Shown here one piece after another: positions 1-8,783 of a stretch of 64,000 bases of DNA (the stretch's first letter is position 1; each line of letters begins with the position of its first letter). The notes beneath the pieces are model-generated. The model was not told the origin of the DNA. It did not search any database and saw only the letters and a program-made list of their open reading frames with translations. Source of the DNA: Salinisphaera sp963835375. Its GTDB lineage: Bacteria > Pseudomonadota > Gammaproteobacteria > Nevskiales > Salinisphaeraceae. The stretch spans positions 32,304-96,303 of the forward strand of contig CAWIGB010000004.1 in assembly GCA_963835375.1 (NCBI GenBank). Reading direction: 5' to 3'. A program made the position numbers and the translations under genes.

Positions 1-339
1 GAAGTCGGGGTTGCCGATGGCGGCCGTGTTGATCGACACCTTGTCGGCGCCGGCCGACAGCAGCCGGCGGACGTCGGACAGCGTACGCACGCCGCCGCCG
101 ACGGTCAGCGGGATGAATACTTCGCCGGCCACCTGTTCGACCACGTCCATGAGCGTGCCGCGGTCCTCGGTGGAGGCCGTGATGTCGAGAAAGACCAGCT
201 CGTCGGCGCCTTGCTGGTCGTAGCGACGGGCGATCTCGACCGGGTCACCGGCATCCGCGATATCGAGGAACTTCACGCCCTTGACGACGCGGCCCTTGTC
301 GATGTCCAGGCATGGAATGATGCGTTTGGCGAGAGCCAC
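1..339 (-). CDS. hisF: Imidazole glycerol phosphate synthase cyclase subunit HisF (3' end cut by window edge)
   Basis: The N-terminal 113 or so residues of HisF are visible; the rest lies before base 1. HisF takes ammonia from HisH and closes the imidazole ring, giving imidazole glycerol phosphate and AICAR. Seen: the N-terminal barrel strand with PCLDIDKGRVVKG (catalytic Asp in CLDID) and the phosphate-binding GGGVRT loop. The start is GTG at 339-337, directly after the hisA stop codon (342-340), so translation is probably coupled. Last visible gene of a hisB-hisH-hisA-hisF operon, the order known in pseudomonads. Confidence 0.93.
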   Translation of the reverse strand, partial: MALAKRIIPCLDIDKGRVVKGVKFLDIADAGDPVEIARRYDQQGADELVFLDITASTEDRGTLMDVVEQVAGEVFIPLTVGGGVRTLSDVRRLLSAGADKVSINTAAIGNPDF

Positions 340-1080
340 TCAGCCTCCCTTGCGCTCGTTGACGCGCTTGCGGGCCGCGGCCAGATCAAGCGTGCCTTCG
401 TAGATGGCCCGGCCGATGACCGCGCCGGCGACGCCGTCGGACTCGACGGCGAGCAGGGCGTCGATATCGGCCATGTCGGTCACGCCGCCCGAGGCGATCA
501 CCGGAATGGTCAGCTCGGCGGCCAGAGCGCGCGTGGCTTCGACATTGAGGCCCTGCATCATGCCGTCGCGGCTGATGTCGGTATGGATGATGGCGACCAC
601 GCCGTCTTCCTCGAACTGCTGGGCGAGATCGGCCACGGTGTGATTGGACAGCTTGGACCAGCCGTCGGTGGCCACCATGCCGTCGCGGGCATCCAGGCCC
701 ACGATGATATGGCCGGGGAACTCGACGCCGACGTCAGCCACGAAATGCGGCTCGGAGACCGCCCGGGTGCCGAGGATCACGAATTCGACGCCGCGTTCCA
801 GATAGGTTTCGATCGCGGATTCGTCGCGGATACCGCCGCCGACCTGGACCGGGATCGGGCCCGCGGCATCGACGATGTCGCCGATGATTCGGTCGTTGAC
901 CGGATAGCCGGCCTTGGCACCGTCCAGATCGACCACATGAATGCGGTCGGCGCCTTCGTCGATCCAGCGCTGGGCCATGGCCACGGGGTTGTCGTCGAAT
1001 ACCGTGACGTCGTGCATGTCGCCCTGACGCAGGCGTACGCACTGGCCGTCCTTGATGTCGATGGCAGGAATGAGTAGCAC
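340..1080 (-). CDS. hisA: Phosphoribosylformimino-5-aminoimidazole carboxamide ribotide isomerase HisA
   Basis: HisA catalyses the Amadori isomerisation of ProFAR to PRFAR, the substrate of HisHF. The 246-residue protein matches the family length. Visible: LLIPAIDIKDGQ with the catalytic Asp near residue 8, GGGIRDESAIE phosphate loop, a second HTDISRDGM half-barrel with the second catalytic Asp, and ASGGVTDMADI. I chose the GTG start at 1080-1078 because the conserved N-terminus begins there and an AGGAG ribosome-binding site lies six to seven bases upstream; a longer open frame continues upstream into unrelated sequence. It abuts hisF with no gap and follows hisH by 67 bases. Confidence 0.96.
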   Translation of the reverse strand: MLLIPAIDIKDGQCVRLRQGDMHDVTVFDDNPVAMAQRWIDEGADRIHVVDLDGAKAGYPVNDRIIGDIVDAAGPIPVQVGGGIRDESAIETYLERGVEFVILGTRAVSEPHFVADVGVEFPGHIIVGLDARDGMVATDGWSKLSNHTVADLAQQFEEDGVVAIIHTDISRDGMMQGLNVEATRALAAELTIPVIASGGVTDMADIDALLAVESDGVAGAVIGRAIYEGTLDLAAARKRVNERKGG

Positions 1081-1147
1081 GCCGTTTCTCCTCGCTTTGC
1101 TGACGGCAGATGAACCGGGTCGGGTGCCCGGGAAGCCGGCGAGGCCG

Positions 1148-1792
1148 TCAGGCCGCGCCGTTCCACTCCAGGAAATTGGCGAGCAGTTGCAGCCCGGCGG
1201 ACTGGCTCTTCTCGGGATGGAACTGGACCGCGAACACGTTCTCGCGCAGTACCACCGAGGTGAATCGCACGCCATAGTCGGTCGTGCCCGCGATATGCCT
1301 GGGATCGTCGGGCACGACGTAGTAACTGTGCACGAAATAGAACCAGGAATCCGGCGCGATGCTCTTCCACAGCGGGTGGGGGCGCTCCTGGCGCACCTGG
1401 TTCCAACCCATGTGCGGAATCTTGCGCCGCGAACCGTCGGGCATGATCTCGGTCTCGGCGAACTTGACCGTGTCGCCCGGGAAGGCGCCCAGGCAGTCCA
1501 CGCCGCCGGATTCCTCGGAGTGGGCCATCAGCGCCTCGATGCCCAGACACACGCCCATCAGCGGTGTCTTGCCGAGCACGCTGCGCAGCATGTCGTCGAG
1601 CTCCAGACGCTGGAGTTCGTCCATGCAATGCCCGATCGCGCCCACGCCGGGCAGGACCAGCCGGTCCATGCGGGCGAGCGCGTCCGGATCGAAGCTGACC
1701 TCGATCTGTTCGTCCGAAGCGACGTAGCGCAGAGCCTTGGCAATCGAGTGCAGATTGCCCATGCCGTAGTCGATGATGCCGACGGTTGCCAT
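1148..1792 (-). CDS. hisH: Imidazole glycerol phosphate synthase glutaminase subunit HisH
   Basis: Class I glutamine amidotransferase that supplies ammonia to HisF. The 214-residue protein has the N-terminal VGIIDYGMGNLHS, the oxyanion strand PGVGAIGHCMDEL, the nucleophile elbow MGVCLGIEAL (Cys near residue 82) and the C-terminal catalytic His and Glu in VQFHPEKS. Reading frame is uninterrupted. It sits 18 bases downstream of hisB and 67 bases upstream of hisA, so it belongs to the same operon. Confidence 0.97.
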   Translation of the reverse strand: MATVGIIDYGMGNLHSIAKALRYVASDEQIEVSFDPDALARMDRLVLPGVGAIGHCMDELQRLELDDMLRSVLGKTPLMGVCLGIEALMAHSEESGGVDCLGAFPGDTVKFAETEIMPDGSRRKIPHMGWNQVRQERPHPLWKSIAPDSWFYFVHSYYVVPDDPRHIAGTTDYGVRFTSVVLRENVFAVQFHPEKSQSAGLQLLANFLEWNGAA

Positions 1793-1810
1793 AAAGCGAC
1801 GTATTGAGTT

Positions 1811-2404
1811 CTACAAACTGCCCTTGGTGGAGGGCAGGGCGTCGAGGGCGCGTTCGTCGCGGGCCACCGCGGCGCGCAGCGCCCGGCCGAAGGCCTTGAA
1901 CAGCGTTTCCGCGATGTGGTGGGCGTTGTCGCCGGCCAGTGTATCCATGTGCAGTGTCAACGCGGCGCCGCTGGCCACACCGTTGAAGAATTCGCGCACC
2001 AGTTCCGTGTCGAATGTGCCGATCTTCTCGGCAGTGAACGGCACGCGGAAATGCAGACCGGGGCGCCCGGAGAAATCCAGCACCACGCGCGACAGGGCTT
2101 CGTCGAGCGGGACATAGGCATGGCCGTAGCGCATGATGCCTTTCTTGTCGCCGACCGCCTGCTTGAGCGCTGCGCCGAGGCAGATGCCGACATCCTCGAC
2201 GGTATGATGATCGTCGATATGCAGGTCGCCTGCCGCGCGCACATCCAGATCGACCAGCCCGTGGCGGGCCAGCTGGTGCAGCATGTGCTCGAAGAAGCCG
2301 ACGCCGGTCTCGGCCTTGAATTCGCCGGTGCCGTCCAGATCCAGGCTGAGCTGGATATCGGTTTCGGCGGTGCAGCGTTCGATCGTGGCGCGACGCGCTG
2401 TCAT
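1811..2404 (-). CDS. hisB: Imidazoleglycerol-phosphate dehydratase HisB (monofunctional)
   Basis: Dehydrates imidazole glycerol phosphate to imidazole acetol phosphate using Mn. The 197-residue length is that of the monofunctional enzyme, without the N-terminal histidinol phosphatase of enterobacteria. Seen: GVGFFEHMLHQLARHG and HHTVEDVGICLG, the His/Glu metal ligands, and a second HMDTLAGDNAHHIAETLFKA-type segment near the C-terminus. It is the first gene of the operon hisB-hisH-hisA-hisF; about 100 bases without a gene separate it from dtd and must hold its promoter, though I could not pick a clear -35/-10 pair. Confidence 0.97.
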   Translation of the reverse strand: MTARRATIERCTAETDIQLSLDLDGTGEFKAETGVGFFEHMLHQLARHGLVDLDVRAAGDLHIDDHHTVEDVGICLGAALKQAVGDKKGIMRYGHAYVPLDEALSRVVLDFSGRPGLHFRVPFTAEKIGTFDTELVREFFNGVASGAALTLHMDTLAGDNAHHIAETLFKAFGRALRAAVARDERALDALPSTKGSL

Positions 2405-2504
2405 GGTCTAGCGGTGTACTCGGAATGCCCCTCTGGACGGTCGATCATACGCGGTTGATCCGGCCGATGCGAGAGGCGTCGGGCACAATCATCGATCCCG
2501 CTGA

Positions 2505-2942
2505 TCAGGCGCTCAGCCAGAAGGTCACGGGGCCGTCGTTGACCAGTTCGACCTGCATGTCGGCACCGAATCGACCGGTTGCGATCGGCGCGTGCCGCTC
2601 GGTCAGCACCGAGGTGAACTGATCGAATAGCACCTCGGCGCGTTCGGGGGCGCAGGCGGTCGAGAAACCGGGCCGATTGCCGCGGCGAGTGTCCGCGGCA
2701 AGAGTGAACTGCGGTACCGCCAGCACGGCCTTGCCCGCGCTCACCGCGCCCAGGTTCATGCGCCCGTTGTCGTCGGCGAAGATGCGGTAGGCGAGCACGC
2801 GTTCGGCCAGGCGCTCGGCGCGAGCCTCGGTATCGTCGGGCTCGGCGGCCACCAGTGCCAGCACGCCGGCATCGATCGCCGCGATGCGCTCGCCGGCCAC
2901 CGAGACCGAAGCCCGGGTGACGCGCTGAATGAGCGCGATCAT
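2505..2942 (-). CDS. dtd: D-aminoacyl-tRNA deacylase
   Basis: Hydrolyses D-aminoacyl-tRNA (and Gly-tRNA-Ala) in the cytosol as a proofreading step. 145 residues, the family length. Visible family motifs: N-terminal MIALIQRVTRASV, the active-site SVPQFTL-like segment (here AVPQFTLAADTRRGNRPGF) and the C-terminal cross-subunit Gly-cisPro motif NDGPVTFWL. The ATG at 2942 overlaps the last bases of the upstream thrB stop (2941-2939), an ATGA coupling. The open frame extends further upstream but that part is the shadow of thrB. Confidence 0.96.
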   Translation of the reverse strand: MIALIQRVTRASVSVAGERIAAIDAGVLALVAAEPDDTEARAERLAERVLAYRIFADDNGRMNLGAVSAGKAVLAVPQFTLAADTRRGNRPGFSTACAPERAEVLFDQFTSVLTERHAPIATGRFGADMQVELVNDGPVTFWLSA

Positions 2943-3895
2943 TGCGGCATCAGGGCCGGCGCGTCGGCGCGGTGGGCGAGTAAAAGACGCTTGAACGGGG
3001 CCGGATCCTTGATATGCACGACTTCGCCGCTCATCGGGAAGTGGGCGTCGATCAGGCGCGAGGCCCAGAAACGCAAGGCGGCGGCGCGCAGCATGGCCGG
3101 CCAGGCGGCTCGTTCGGCCTCGTCGGGCGTACGCCGTCTGACATAGGCGTTCATGAATGCCTGCCACTGCGCCGGGCAGTAATGCTCGGCGTCATCGAAG
3201 GCCCAGTCGTTGCAGATGATGGCGAGGTCGAACAGCAGGTAGTCGTGACAGGCATAGTAGAAATCGATCAGGCCCGACACCCGGGCTTGGTCGAATAGTA
3301 CGTTGTCGCGGAACAGGTCGGCATGCACGACCGCGGTCGGCAAGTCGGCGTAGAGCGTGTCGGTGGCGCGCTGCTGGAAGGCGATCTCGTCGGCCAGCAA
3401 GGGCATGCTCGTCGGCCGCCATCACGCCGTCCAGGCGCTCGGCAGCGCTGGCGATCCAGTCGAGACTGCGGGCATTGCGCTGCACTGGTGTGAAGCTGGC
3501 GACCGCACGATGCATCTCGGCGACCACGCCGCCCGAGCGAGCGGCAGTGCTCGGGACCGGGCGACTCCACGCTGGCCCCGATTCAGCCGATAGACCAAGG
3601 CCGCCGGACGGCCGCGGACACGGCTCAGAAAGCCGCCGTCGTTGCGGGCGACCGGATGCGCGCAAGGCACGCCGTGGCCGGCGAGATGATCCATCAGCTG
3701 CATGAAGAATGGCAGCTCGGTTTCGTCGACCTGCTCGAACAGCGTCAGCACCCAGCGCCCGAGGCTGGTGTCGACGAAGTAATTGGTATTGGTGATACCG
3801 GCCGAGATGCCGGTGAAGTCCTCGAGTTCGCCGACAGCATAGTCGGCGAGCAGGGTACACAGATCGTCGGCTTCGACGCGGGTATAGACAGACAT
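2939..3895 (-). CDS. thrB: Homoserine kinase ThrB (aminoglycoside-phosphotransferase fold), frame broken three times in this assembly
   Basis: Phosphorylates homoserine in threonine biosynthesis. The product resembles the pseudomonad-type enzyme of about 316 residues: N-terminal MSVYTRVEADDL, SAGITNTNYFVDT glycine loop, and the kinase catalytic segment VVHADLFRDNVLF with IDFYYACHDYLLFDLAI. The protein is read by joining frames: breaks fall near 3575 (extra c), 3531 (extra g) and 3400 (extra t); removing these three bases gives one continuous frame of the right length. The gene ends in an ATGA overlap with dtd and starts 10 bases after the small TPR gene. I judge the breaks to be assembly errors because threonine synthesis genes up- and downstream context is intact, but a real pseudogene cannot be excluded from the sequence alone. 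Confidence 0.88.
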
Positions 3896-3905
3896 GTACT
3901 GGCGC

Positions 3906-4230
3906 CTAGGCTTGCGCGCGTCGGCGCGCGCTTGAGAAACACGTGCATCTCCTTGGCGGCCTGATTGTCGCCGCGTTGTTCGGCGACTTCGATGCCGCGG
4001 GTCAGCGTATCGATCGCGGCATCGATCTGGCCCGCTTCCAGCAGAACGCGGCCGTAGAGCTTCCAGGCGGCCGAATACTGCGGAGTCCTGACGCACGGCC
4101 TCGGCCAGATGCGTGCGCGCGGCCTCGAGTCGTCGCCGTTCTTGTAAAGCAACTCGCCGAGCGTGAAACGCGCCAGCGGCGCATCCTGTCCGGCGTCGAT
4201 CATGGCCTGGAGTTGTTCCTGCATCGTCAT
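3906..4230 (-). CDS. Small tetratricopeptide-repeat protein
   Basis: Roughly 107 residues, function unknown. It begins MTMQEQLQAMIDAGQDAPLARFT and contains two TPR-like helical pairs: ARFTLGELLYKNGDD, then (after frame correction) EAARTHLAEAVRQD, and YSAAWKLYGRVLLEAGQ with AAIDTLTRGIEVAEQRGD. TPRs mediate protein-protein contacts. Frame breaks lie near 4129 and 4087, and a third near the 3' end (about 3925) would bring it to the TAG at 3908-3906; the C-terminus is therefore approximate. It is co-directional with thrB (10 bases) and with trkH upstream (50 bases). Small TPR proteins next to thrB are common in gammaproteobacteria, but no specific role can be read here. Confidence 0.7.
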
Positions 4231-4279
4231 GGCGGCGATTGTACCGAATGGCCGGGCGGGCCTGTCAGTCGCGCAGGGG

Positions 4280-5770
4280 TCAGCGGCGCCAGAAAGCGGG
4301 GGTGAGAATCACCAGCAGCGTGAACACTTCCAGACGCCCCAGCAGCATGGACAGGCACAGCACCCACTTGGCGAGCTTGGGGATGCCGGCCATGTTGGAG
4401 GCCACCGCCCCCAGGCCCGGGCCCACGTTGTTGATGGTCGCGGCCACCGCCGAGAACGAGGTCAGCTCGTTGAGTCCGGTGGCCAACAGGATAAGAAATA
4501 TCACCGCGAACACGGTCACGTAGACCGAGAAGAACCCCCAGACCGCATGCACGACGCGGTCGGGAATGACCTTGCCGCCCATCTTGATGGGAATCTCGGC
4601 GTTGGGATGGACCAGCCGGCTGATCTCGCGCGGTGCCCTGCTTGGCGAGCAGAATGAAACGCACCACCTTCATGCCGCCGGTGGTCGAGCCCGCGCAGCC
4701 GCCGATGAAGCTGCCCAGCAGCAGGAACATGGGCAGAAAGCTCGGCCAGATGGTGTAGTCGGTGGTGGTGAAACCGGTGGTGGTGCCGATCGACAGCACC
4801 TGGAACAGCGCCTTGATGACGGCATCGGGGGCGTCGACGTAGGTGCCCGAGGCCAGCAGCACGATCGTGGCCACGACGGTCGCCGCGATGACCATGATCA
4901 GGAACGTGCGGGTTTCCGAGTCGCGCCAGTAACCCAGCGGGTTGGCGCTGCGCCAGATCGAGAAATGCATGCCGAAGCTGATCGAACCGATCAGCATCGA
5001 TACGATCGCCGCCAGTTCGATGACCGGGCTGTCGTGATAGCCGAGCGATAGGTCGTGATTGGAGAAACCGCCGGTTGCGATCGCCGAGAAAGCATCGCTG
5101 ATCGGCATCGAATGGCGTGGTCCCTGCGGCCCAGAACAGCAGGGCGCAGAACAGGGTGAGTGAGACGTACAGATACCACAGCGCCTTGGCGGTCTCGCGG
5201 ATGCGCGGCGTGAGCTTGGAATCCTTGATCGGGCCCGGGCGTCTCGGCGCGATACAGCTGCATGCCGCCGACGCCCAGCATGGGCAGCACCGCGACCGCC
5301 AGCACGATGATGCCCATGCCGCCCATCCAGTGCAGCAGCACGCGCCAGAACAGGATGGCGTGGGGCAGGGTGTCCAGCCCGGTGAGTACGGTCGCGCCCG
5401 TCGTGGTCAGGCCCGAGACCGACTCGAAGGCGGCGTCGGTGAAGCTCATGTCCGGCCGGGTCGCCAGCCACAACGGGATCGCACCGAACAGGCTCAGCAC
5501 CATCCAGAACAGCACGACGACCAGAAAGCCGTCGCGAATCTTGAGCTCGCGCTGGACGTGACGGCTCGGCAGCCACGCGGCCAGGCCGGTCGCCAGGGTG
5601 ATGGCGAAACCGATGGCAAACGCCTCGATTTCGCCGTCGCCGTAGATGAGCGCGACCACGATCGGCGCCAGCATCGACACCGAGAAGATCATCAACAGCA
5701 GGCCGAGCACCCGCTGGACCACGGCGTAGTAGTAGTTCAGCCGCCCCCGGACGATAGCGGACAACGACAT
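4280..5770 (-). CDS. trkH: Trk potassium uptake system membrane subunit TrkH/TrkG, three frame breaks
   Basis: Potassium-translocating subunit with four M1-P-M2 repeats, working with TrkA. Visible pore/filter regions: FESVSGLTTTGATVLTGL, SAIATGGFSN, SIGTTTGFTTTDY and, after the last break, NNVGPGLGAVASNM; hydrophobic helices fill the rest. Single extra bases near 5232 (ggcccg for ggccg), 5103 (gccgatc for gcgatc) and 4633 (accgcg for acgcg) each explain one frame change and restore a protein of about 495 residues. The start ATG (5770-5768) shares its first base with the TGA of trkA, so the pair is translationally coupled. Confidence 0.9.
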
Positions 5771-7149
5771 CAGACGTACGACACGCCGACCTGGAAGAGC
5801 TGCTCCACCTCGGCGGTGTATTTCTTGTCGATGATGAAGATCATTACGTGGTCGCCGGACTCGATCACGGTGTCGTGATGGGCGATCAGCACATCGTCGC
5901 CGCGCGCGACGGCGCCGATCGACGCACCCGGTGGCAGTTTGATTTCGTCGATGCGTCGGCCGACCACCCGCGAGTTGGAGCGCTCGCCGTGGGCGATCGC
6001 CTCAATCGCCTCGGCCGCGCCGCGCCGCAGCGTGTGCGCGCGCACCACATCGCCACGGCGTACATGCGCCAGCAGCGCTGAAATGGTCGACTGCTTGGGC
6101 GAGATGGCGATATCGATCTGGGTGCCGGAGGATTCGATCAGGTCCACATAGGCCAGCCGGTTGATCAGCGACATCGCCTTGCGCGCGCCCAGCCGTTTCG
6201 CGAGCATCGCGGACAGGATATTGGCTTCGTCGTCGTCGGTGACCGAACAGAACACGTCGACCGACTCGATGTTCTCCTCGCGCAGCAGCGCTTCGTTGGC
6301 GGCGTCGCCCTTGAGCACGATCGAGCGATTCACGCGCTCGGACAGCCAGGCCGCGCGTTCGGGATTGTGCTCGATCACCTTGACCTGGCACTGGTTTTCC
6401 AGCGCCAGCGCAAGCCGCGTGCCGATGTTGCCGCCGCCGGCCAGCATCACCCGCTTGACCGGACGATCGATCTTGCGCAGCTCGCCGATCACCTGCTTGA
6501 TATCGCGCCGGGCGGCGACGAAGAACACTTCGTCGTCGGCCTCGACGATGGTGTCGCCTTCCGGAATCAGCGGCTTGCCGCGCCGGTAGATGGCCACCAC
6601 GCGGGTATCCACGTTCGGGATGTGCTGGCGCATGGTCCGGAGTTCGTTGCCGACCAGCGGCCCGCCGTAATAGGCCTTCACGCCGACCACCTGGACGCGG
6701 CCTTCTGCGAAGTCGACCACCTGCAGCGCGCCGGGGTACTGGATCAGCCGCTTGATGTAGTCGGTGACCAGCTGTTCCGGGCTGATCGACATGTCGATCG
6801 GGATCGCGTCCTGATGGAACAGCCGATCCTCGACCAGATACTCGGCGGAGCGGATGCGCGCGATCTTGGTCGGCGTGTGGAACAGGGTGTAGGCGATCTG
6901 GCAGGCGACCATGTTGATTTCGTCGACCGCGTCACGGCGATGATCATGTCGGCGTCGTTGGCGCCGGCGTCGCGCAACACGGCCGGATGCGCGGCATAGC
7001 CATGCACGGCCCGGATGTCGAGCCGGTCCTGCAGCGGGCGCAGCAGCGATTCGTTGGTATCGACGACGGTGACGTCGTTCGACTTCGTGGGCGAGGTTCT
7101 CGGCGAGTGTGGCGCCGACCTCGCCCGCCCCCAGGATGATGATCTTCAT
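5770..7149 (-). CDS. trkA: Trk system potassium uptake protein TrkA, two compensating frame breaks
   Basis: Cytosolic NAD(H)-binding RCK gating subunit of Trk. About 459 residues with two RCK-N/RCK-C units: MKIIILGAGEVGATLAENLA and VMLAGGGNIGTRLALALE are the two Rossmann glycine motifs; ending in VSYV. Between about 7088 and 6932 the frame is shifted (extra g after GTC, then a missing g), so the stretch containing VHGYAAHPAVLRDAGANDAD is read in another frame; with the two bases corrected the segment reads IAVTRSDEINMVACQ, a classic TrkA motif. The gene starts at the ATG encoding MKIII, not at the upstream in-frame ATG, by homology. Confidence 0.93.
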   Translation of the reverse strand: MKIIILGAGEVGATLAENLAHEVERRHRRRYQRIAAAPAAGPARHPGRAWLCRASGRVARRRRQRRRHDHRRDAVDEINMVACQIAYTLFHTPTKIARIRSAEYLVEDRLFHQDAIPIDMSISPEQLVTDYIKRLIQYPGALQVVDFAEGRVQVVGVKAYYGGPLVGNELRTMRQHIPNVDTRVVAIYRRGKPLIPEGDTIVEADDEVFFVAARRDIKQVIGELRKIDRPVKRVMLAGGGNIGTRLALALENQCQVKVIEHNPERAAWLSERVNRSIVLKGDAANEALLREENIESVDVFCSVTDDDEANILSAMLAKRLGARKAMSLINRLAYVDLIESSGTQIDIAISPKQSTISALLAHVRRGDVVRAHTLRRGAAEAIEAIAHGERSNSRVVGRRIDEIKLPPGASIGAVARGDDVLIAHHDTVIESGDHVMIFIIDKKYTAEVEQLFQVGVSYV

Positions 7150-7278
7150 GCGCGGCAACAGTAGATCGGCGCCCGCAGGCGTTGCAATAGCGCGCGCCGC
7201 CAGCCCAGCCGGGCGCTGTGGTTGTGTTCGCGTTCGAACGGTAGGATACCGCGCGACGCCATTACAACGGAGTTCGGC

Positions 7279-7689
7279 ATGGGTTCGAGCGAGGCAAACG
7301 ACTGGCTTTCGGTCGTGGACTGGGACGAGCGGGGGCTGGCGCCGGTGATCACGCAGTCCGCGGATACCGGGCGGGTACTGACGCTGGCCTGGATGAACCG
7401 CGAGTCGCTCGCCGCCACCGTCGCAATCCGGCTATGCCACGTATTGGTCGCGCTCTCGCGCCGTTCTGTGGCGCAAGGGCGAGACCTCCGGCAATCTTCA
7501 GCGTATTGTCGAGATTGCGCTGGACTGCGACAACGACGCGTTGCTGCTGCGCGTCGAGCAGATCGGCGGCGTGGCTTGTCACACGGGTCGCGAGTCCTGT
7601 TTCTTCCAGATCCTGCACGGTGAGACGCTGGGTCGACCCACGATCCCGTGCTCAAGGATCCTCAGCGAATGTATGGTCTGCATGAGTAG
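7279..7689 (+). CDS. hisI: Phosphoribosyl-AMP cyclohydrolase HisI, frame-broken
   Basis: Third step of histidine synthesis, Zn/Mg-dependent hydrolysis of PR-AMP. 136 residues or so. Seen across frames: WLSVVDWDERGLAPVITQ, LTLAWMNRESL, then SGYATYWSRSRAVLWRKGE, then the metal ligands in ALDCDNDALLL and ACHTGRESCFF, and the end PVLKDPQRMYGLHE followed by TAG. Breaks: one extra base near 7426 (caatcc) and two near 7630-7640 (ctgggtcgaccc). In this organism hisI and hisE are separate genes, unlike the enterobacterial HisIE fusion. The stop region overlaps the ATG of hisE. Confidence 0.88.
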
Positions 7690-8040
7690 TTCAGCCCCGT
7701 CCGACAGCGATGTTTTCACGGCCCTGGATGCCGCGCTTGGCCAAACGTCGCATGTCAGATCCCGCGCACAGTTACACCGCCTCGCTGTATGCTGGCGGTG
7801 TGGCCGCGATCAGCGAGAAGATCGATGAGGAAGCGGCCGAAGTCATCGAGGCCGCGCAGCGGCGATGACGATTCGCATGTCGTGCATGAAGTCGCCGACC
7901 TGTGGTTTCACTGCATGGTGCTACTCCAGTCGCGAGGGCTGGATTCCACGGCGGTACGGAATGAACTGGCCCGGCGCTTCGGCGTATCGGGCCACGAGGA
8001 GAAAGCCGCCCGTGGCACACACGGCGGGGACAACGCCTAA
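7682..8040 (+). CDS. hisE: Phosphoribosyl-ATP pyrophosphatase HisE, frame-broken
   Basis: Second step of histidine synthesis, hydrolysis of PR-ATP to PR-AMP and pyrophosphate by an all-alpha MazG-like fold. Start ATG at 7682 overlaps the hisI stop. Segments in three frames join to one protein: SDVFTALDAAL, then YTASLYAGGVAAISEKIDEE with AAEVIEAA (the acidic metal-binding helix), then HEVADLWFHCMVLL. Breaks near 7739 (cttggcc) and 7860 (cagcggcgatg); the span is 359 bases, not a multiple of three, as expected from two indels. Followed 15 bases later by tatA. Confidence 0.87.
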
Positions 8041-8055
8041 CACGAAGAGGTTTAT

Positions 8056-8328
8056 ATGCTTTCCGGTATCAGTATCTGGCAGCTGCTCATCCTTCTGGTC
8101 ATTGTGCTGCTCGTCTTCGGATCGAAGCGACTGCGCAATCTCGGGCCGGATCTCGGCAATGCGCTCAAGGGCTTTCGCTCGGCCATGAAGGACGACGACG
8201 AACAGCGCGAATCCGACAAGGACCCCAAGGTCGTCGATCACGCCAATCGCGAGGACGGCTCGAGTCACGGCGAACACCGCAGTCACGACACCGGCGCCGA
8301 GAACGATAGCGCCAGCCGTCGCGACTAG
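8056..8328 (+). CDS. tatA: Sec-independent translocase subunit TatA
   Basis: Pore-forming subunit of the twin-arginine translocase. 90 residues: short N-terminus, one transmembrane helix (about residues 7-22, IWQLLILLVIVLLVFG), the FGSKRLRNLGPDLGNALKGF hinge and amphipathic helix, then a charged low-complexity tail rich in Asp, His and Ser. First gene of tatABC, downstream of hisE as in many pseudomonad relatives. GTTT/AGAGG ribosome-binding sequence lies just before the ATG. Confidence 0.96.
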   Translation: MLSGISIWQLLILLVIVLLVFGSKRLRNLGPDLGNALKGFRSAMKDDDEQRESDKDPKVVDHANREDGSSHGEHRSHDTGAENDSASRRD

Positions 8329-8342
8329 CGCGGGCCCGCGTC

Positions 8343-8783
8343 ATGTTCGACATCGGTTTCTGGGAACTGGCGGTTCTCGGCGTCATCGGGCTGATCGTGC
8401 TCGGGCCCGAGCGTCTGCCGGTGGTCGCCCGTACGCTCGGGCGCTGGGCCGGTCGCGCGCGCCACTACGTCAATGCGCTGACGACCGAACTCGAGAACGA
8501 AGTGGCTGCCGAGGACATCCGCAAGGACGTTCGGCGTGCGCGCGAGCAGATCGAGGCGGAAACGCGCGAATTCCGCGACAGCACGGAACGGGCGGTCGGC
8601 CCGCTGATGGAGCCGATCGAAGGCGAGGCCGAGCGCGCCACGCATTCCACCGCGGATGAAGAAGACGCGGCGCAATCATCGATCGCGGAACCCGAATCGA
8701 GCGCGCCGCCGGCCGAAGCCACGCCGTCGTCGGAGCAAGCCGACGAATCGACAACGAATAGAAACGACGAGAATCGCCCGTGA
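8343..8783 (+). CDS. tatB: Sec-independent translocase subunit TatB
   Basis: With TatC it forms the signal-peptide receptor complex. 146 residues: FDIGFWELAVLGVIGLIVLGPERLPV is the N-terminal helix followed by the conserved GPERLP hinge that marks TatB, then an amphipathic helix and a long acidic Ala/Glu/Ser tail. It begins 14 bases after tatA and its TGA (8781-8783) overlaps the GTG start of tatC. Confidence 0.96.
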   Translation: MFDIGFWELAVLGVIGLIVLGPERLPVVARTLGRWAGRARHYVNALTTELENEVAAEDIRKDVRRAREQIEAETREFRDSTERAVGPLMEPIEGEAERATHSTADEEDAAQSSIAEPESSAPPAEATPSSEQADESTTNRNDENRP